Of a DNA stretch of 37,414 nucleotides, positions 35,310-37,414 are shown piece by piece (positions within the stretch are counted from its first letter, which is position 1; each line of letters opens with the position of its first letter). Below the pieces are notes generated by a model. It was given only the letters and a program-made list of their open reading frames with translations, had not been told where the DNA came from and did no database searches. Source of the DNA: Bacteroidales bacterium. Lineage in GTDB: Bacteria > Bacteroidota > Bacteroidia > Bacteroidales > UBA3824. The stretch covers positions 1 through 37,414 of the forward strand of contig JAKSUC010000033.1 of assembly GCA_024413595.1 (NCBI GenBank), given 5' to 3'. The translations under genes were made by a program, and so were the position numbers.

Positions 35310-36950
35310 TCAATGTAGAGACATCTTTTTTAAAATTAATAATCTATTTAATGGTGACAATATATCTGCGGTTACTATAGGCTTTAGTAATATTTCTTTT
35401 GAATAGAGTGAAACTTTTTCTAACTCTTGGTTATTTAATGGTCTTGAACTTATAAAGATAAATTTTAATTCGGGTGAAATATTTAATAATTCTGATGCTA
35501 TATCACATCCTTTTAATGATGGATATACTAAATCTATTATTGATATAAATATTTGTGGATTTTCATTCAATATGGTTTGGGCTTGTTCTAAATTGCTTAC
35601 ACATAGTGTTTCACATTTAAATTGATTAAAAAAATCTACCAAGAAATAACTATCGCCTAAACTTTTGGTCACTACTAATATTTTCCCATTAAATGTTTCG
35701 TTGTTTAAACATTGTGAGATTTGATTATATAAATCTACAGGCACTTGGGGTTGTATGCCTATTGGTATATTTAATGTAAATGTGCTTCCCATATTTTCTT
35801 TGCTTTCCACATTTATATCGCCCCCCATTAAATAAACCAATCTTTTACAAATGCTTAATCCTAATCCTATGCCAAAATATTTACGATCTAGTTCGTTGTC
35901 TAATTGTACAAAACTTTCAAATATTTCATCAAATTTGTTTGATGGTATACCTATTCCTTGATCTGATACTGACAATAATAAATGTCCATTTGATATATTT
36001 GAATCTATATTAATAGTACCTGACTTTGAAAATTTTATGGCGTTGTCTATTAATTTTGATATTATATTTTTTAGTCCTTCTTCATAACATGATATATATG
36101 TTTTTTCCTTTAAATTGCAATTGAATTTTAATTTTAAAGACTTTTGTAATTGCCCTATTATCAAATCAAATTGCATATTTAAACTACTCAACAATAAATT
36201 AAGATTAAATGTATTGGCAATAGGTTCCACATAGCCTGATTGTATTTGAGAATAATACATAATATCATCTATCACATCCATAAAGCGTTTTGAAGATGTG
36301 ATTAATTTTTCGGAATATTCTTTTTTACGTTCAGGCGTCAAATCTGGTGAACTAACTAGCATTGCAAATCCGTTTATTATATTTATAGGTGTACGGATTT
36401 CGTGATGAATACAAGCTATAAATGCAGATTTTAGACGGTCGCCTATTTCTGCACGTTCTTTAGCTACATTTAATACTTGTTGGAGTTCTAATATTTGTTG
36501 AGAAGCTTTTTCTAAATCGATATTATTATATTTTAGTTTTGTCTCATAAGTTTCTATTTGTTGCTGTTTTAAATCTAAATCTTTGGTTAAAAATTCATTT
36601 TTGTTTTTTTCTTCCAACAACAATTGTTGAGTTTCTACAATTACCTTTCGATAATCTGTATTTTCGTTTCTTATTGAATTTATTATATTTGAATATTTTT
36701 GGTTTCGCTTAAATATGTGAATTACTATTACTAAAAATACGGTAAAGTTTAACACTATCAATGATAATACAGTTGTTAATATATTTTGACGTAACGACAT
36801 ATTGGCAATAGTTACCAAATTGCTATATACCAAATAATAAACTGTTAATCCGGCAATTATATGAAGAAGTAAAACTATAAAAGTATAAATCCATGGTCTA
36901 TACTTTTTGATTTCTATTTCATCTTTATTGATATGACTAACTGTTGACAT
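35310..36950 (-). CDS. Membrane hybrid histidine kinase with degenerate receiver domain
   Basis: A 546-residue kinase with two membrane segments near the N-terminus (about 20-42 and 48-70) and almost no periplasmic part. A long coiled coil follows (about 85-170). The HisKA motif IHHEIRTPINIINGFAML has phospho-acceptor His183. The ATPase domain shows DNAIKFSKSG, DQGIGI and GIGLGLSICKRL. A C-terminal receiver-like domain (about 420-540) keeps a phospho-acceptor-like Asp in ISIIDLVYP and a Lys in ILLKPI. However, the first strand reads ILVVTKSLGD where a canonical receiver has an acidic pair for Mg binding. It is upstream of the PAS kinase gene on the same strand. Its partners are unknown. Confidence 0.9.
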   Translation of the reverse strand: MSTVSHINKDEIEIKKYRPWIYTFIVLLLHIIAGLTVYYLVYSNLVTIANMSLRQNILTTVLSLIVLNFTVFLVIVIHIFKRNQKYSNIINSIRNENTDYRKVIVETQQLLLEEKNKNEFLTKDLDLKQQQIETYETKLKYNNIDLEKASQQILELQQVLNVAKERAEIGDRLKSAFIACIHHEIRTPINIINGFAMLVSSPDLTPERKKEYSEKLITSSKRFMDVIDDIMYYSQIQSGYVEPIANTFNLNLLLSSLNMQFDLIIGQLQKSLKLKFNCNLKEKTYISCYEEGLKNIISKLIDNAIKFSKSGTINIDSNISNGHLLLSVSDQGIGIPSNKFDEIFESFVQLDNELDRKYFGIGLGLSICKRLVYLMGGDINVESKENMGSTFTLNIPIGIQPQVPVDLYNQISQCLNNETFNGKILVVTKSLGDSYFLVDFFNQFKCETLCVSNLEQAQTILNENPQIFISIIDLVYPSLKGCDIASELLNISPELKFIFISSRPLNNQELEKVSLYSKEILLKPIVTADILSPLNRLLILKKMSLH

Positions 36951-36968
36951 TATTTTTTAATAAAATTT

Positions 36969-36989
36969 ACCGTGAAATAGTTTTACGGT
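36969..36989. repeat. Hairpin resembling part of the right-edge repeat unit
   Basis: ACCGTGAAA-TAG-TTTTACGGT forms a 9-bp stem with one G-U pair, 19 bases upstream of the kinase start. Its ends ACCGT...ACGGT match the second hairpin of the tandem repeats at 37200-37414. It may be a decayed unit or an operator; no T-run follows. Confidence 0.45.
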
Positions 36990-37121
36990 CTTTCTTTGAT
37001 TTTGGTTTTAGTTATTTTGATTTGTTTTTGAGATTGTGGTTTATTATGAGATATTGATTACGGCTCTTTTAAATAAAGAACATAAATTACATATATAATA
37101 TATAAAAATCAAAAAAGCCAA

Positions 37122-37414
37122 GCACCGAAGGTGCGTAACAATGTTAACCGCCAACGGGTAAATACACTAATATTTTTAAGAAAAAATCAAAAAAGCCAAG
37201 CACCGAAGGTGCGTAACTGTGTTAACCGTATGCGTAGCTTACGGTAAATACTCCCCTCCATAACAACAAGCACCGAAGGTGCGTAACTGTGTTAACCGTA
37301 TGCGTAGCTTACGGTAAATACTCCCCTCCATAACAACAAGCACCGAAGGTGCGTAACTGTGTTAACCGTATGCGTAGCTTACGGTAAATACTCCCCTCCA
37401 TAACAACAAGCACC
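37122..37414. repeat. Tandem array of 70-bp units with two hairpins each, cut by window edge
   Basis: Units start at 37122, 37200, 37270, 37340 and 37410. The units at 37200, 37270 and 37340 are identical and 70 bases long; the last is cut. The first is diverged and 78 bases to the next. Each has hairpin GCACC-GAA-GGTGC. A second dyad TTAACCGTA / TACGGTAA encloses a GC-containing loop, and a linker CTCCCCTCCATAACAACAA follows. In the diverged first unit the second hairpin is kept in form while its loop differs (CCAA). A 70-base period cannot be coding in one frame. There are no variable spacers, so it is not CRISPR. Confidence 0.93.

Noticed and set aside
37122..37414. CRISPR array
   Set aside because: The entire 70-base unit repeats without variable spacers, and no cas genes are present.

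Overview
The window is a strongly A+T-rich stretch of a Bacteroidota genome, most likely Bacteroidales. Evidence for this is an Oar-type TonB-dependent receptor, an NVEALA-family peptide precursor with a 6-bladed beta-propeller lipoprotein, a bifunctional HisB, and promoters of the Bacteroidota type. The TTTG-N19-TAnnTTTG promoter pattern is seen exactly five times: before rpmH, before all three Rpn-family genes and before an HD hydrolase gene. Shine-Dalgarno sites are weak or absent. There are no tRNA or rRNA genes, and no CRISPR array.

Layout. 0-10.2 kb is mostly housekeeping: the 5' edge of a diverged Rpn-family nuclease gene, a TonB-dependent receptor, pdxJ, a CBS-ACT protein, rpmH (bL34, very short), a PpiD/SurA-like periplasmic isomerase, a DNase I-fold phosphoesterase and a DUF4178-like membrane protein. 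10.4-15.1 kb is an accessory cassette. Two almost identical, same-orientation copies of an Rpn-family PD-(D/E)XK nuclease/transposase gene, each with its own promoter and bidirectional terminator, flank an opposite-strand operon. That operon encodes an NVEALA precursor with a Q-rich hexapeptide repeat, a 6-bladed beta-propeller lipoprotein and a membrane-anchored CxxC thioredoxin-like protein. 15.2-18.6 kb is carB, preceded by a promoter, a 26-codon leader ORF and a strong terminator whose 5' arm contains the leader stop codon. This layout resembles transcription attenuation.

18.6-27.6 kb holds a hisB - glycosyltransferase 2 - BamA-like operon, divergent from a NamZ/DUF1343 lipoprotein gene and an HD hydrolase gene. 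Convergent to these is a two-gene unit of a TPR-PAS-SpoIIE phosphatase and mazG. 28.0-37.0 kb is a same-strand block: two histidine kinases (one membrane-bound with a degenerate receiver, one soluble with three PAS-like domains), then a tubulin/FtsZ-like GTPase gene and a 1138-residue protein with an actin/Hsp70-like ATPase core, separated by 5 bases. The actin-like plus tubulin-like pair is the strongest candidate here for a poorly characterised system. The right edge (37.12 kb to the end) is a tandem array of 70-bp units, each holding two potential hairpins; it runs off the window.

All functional names come from reading motifs by eye. No database search or structure prediction was run.
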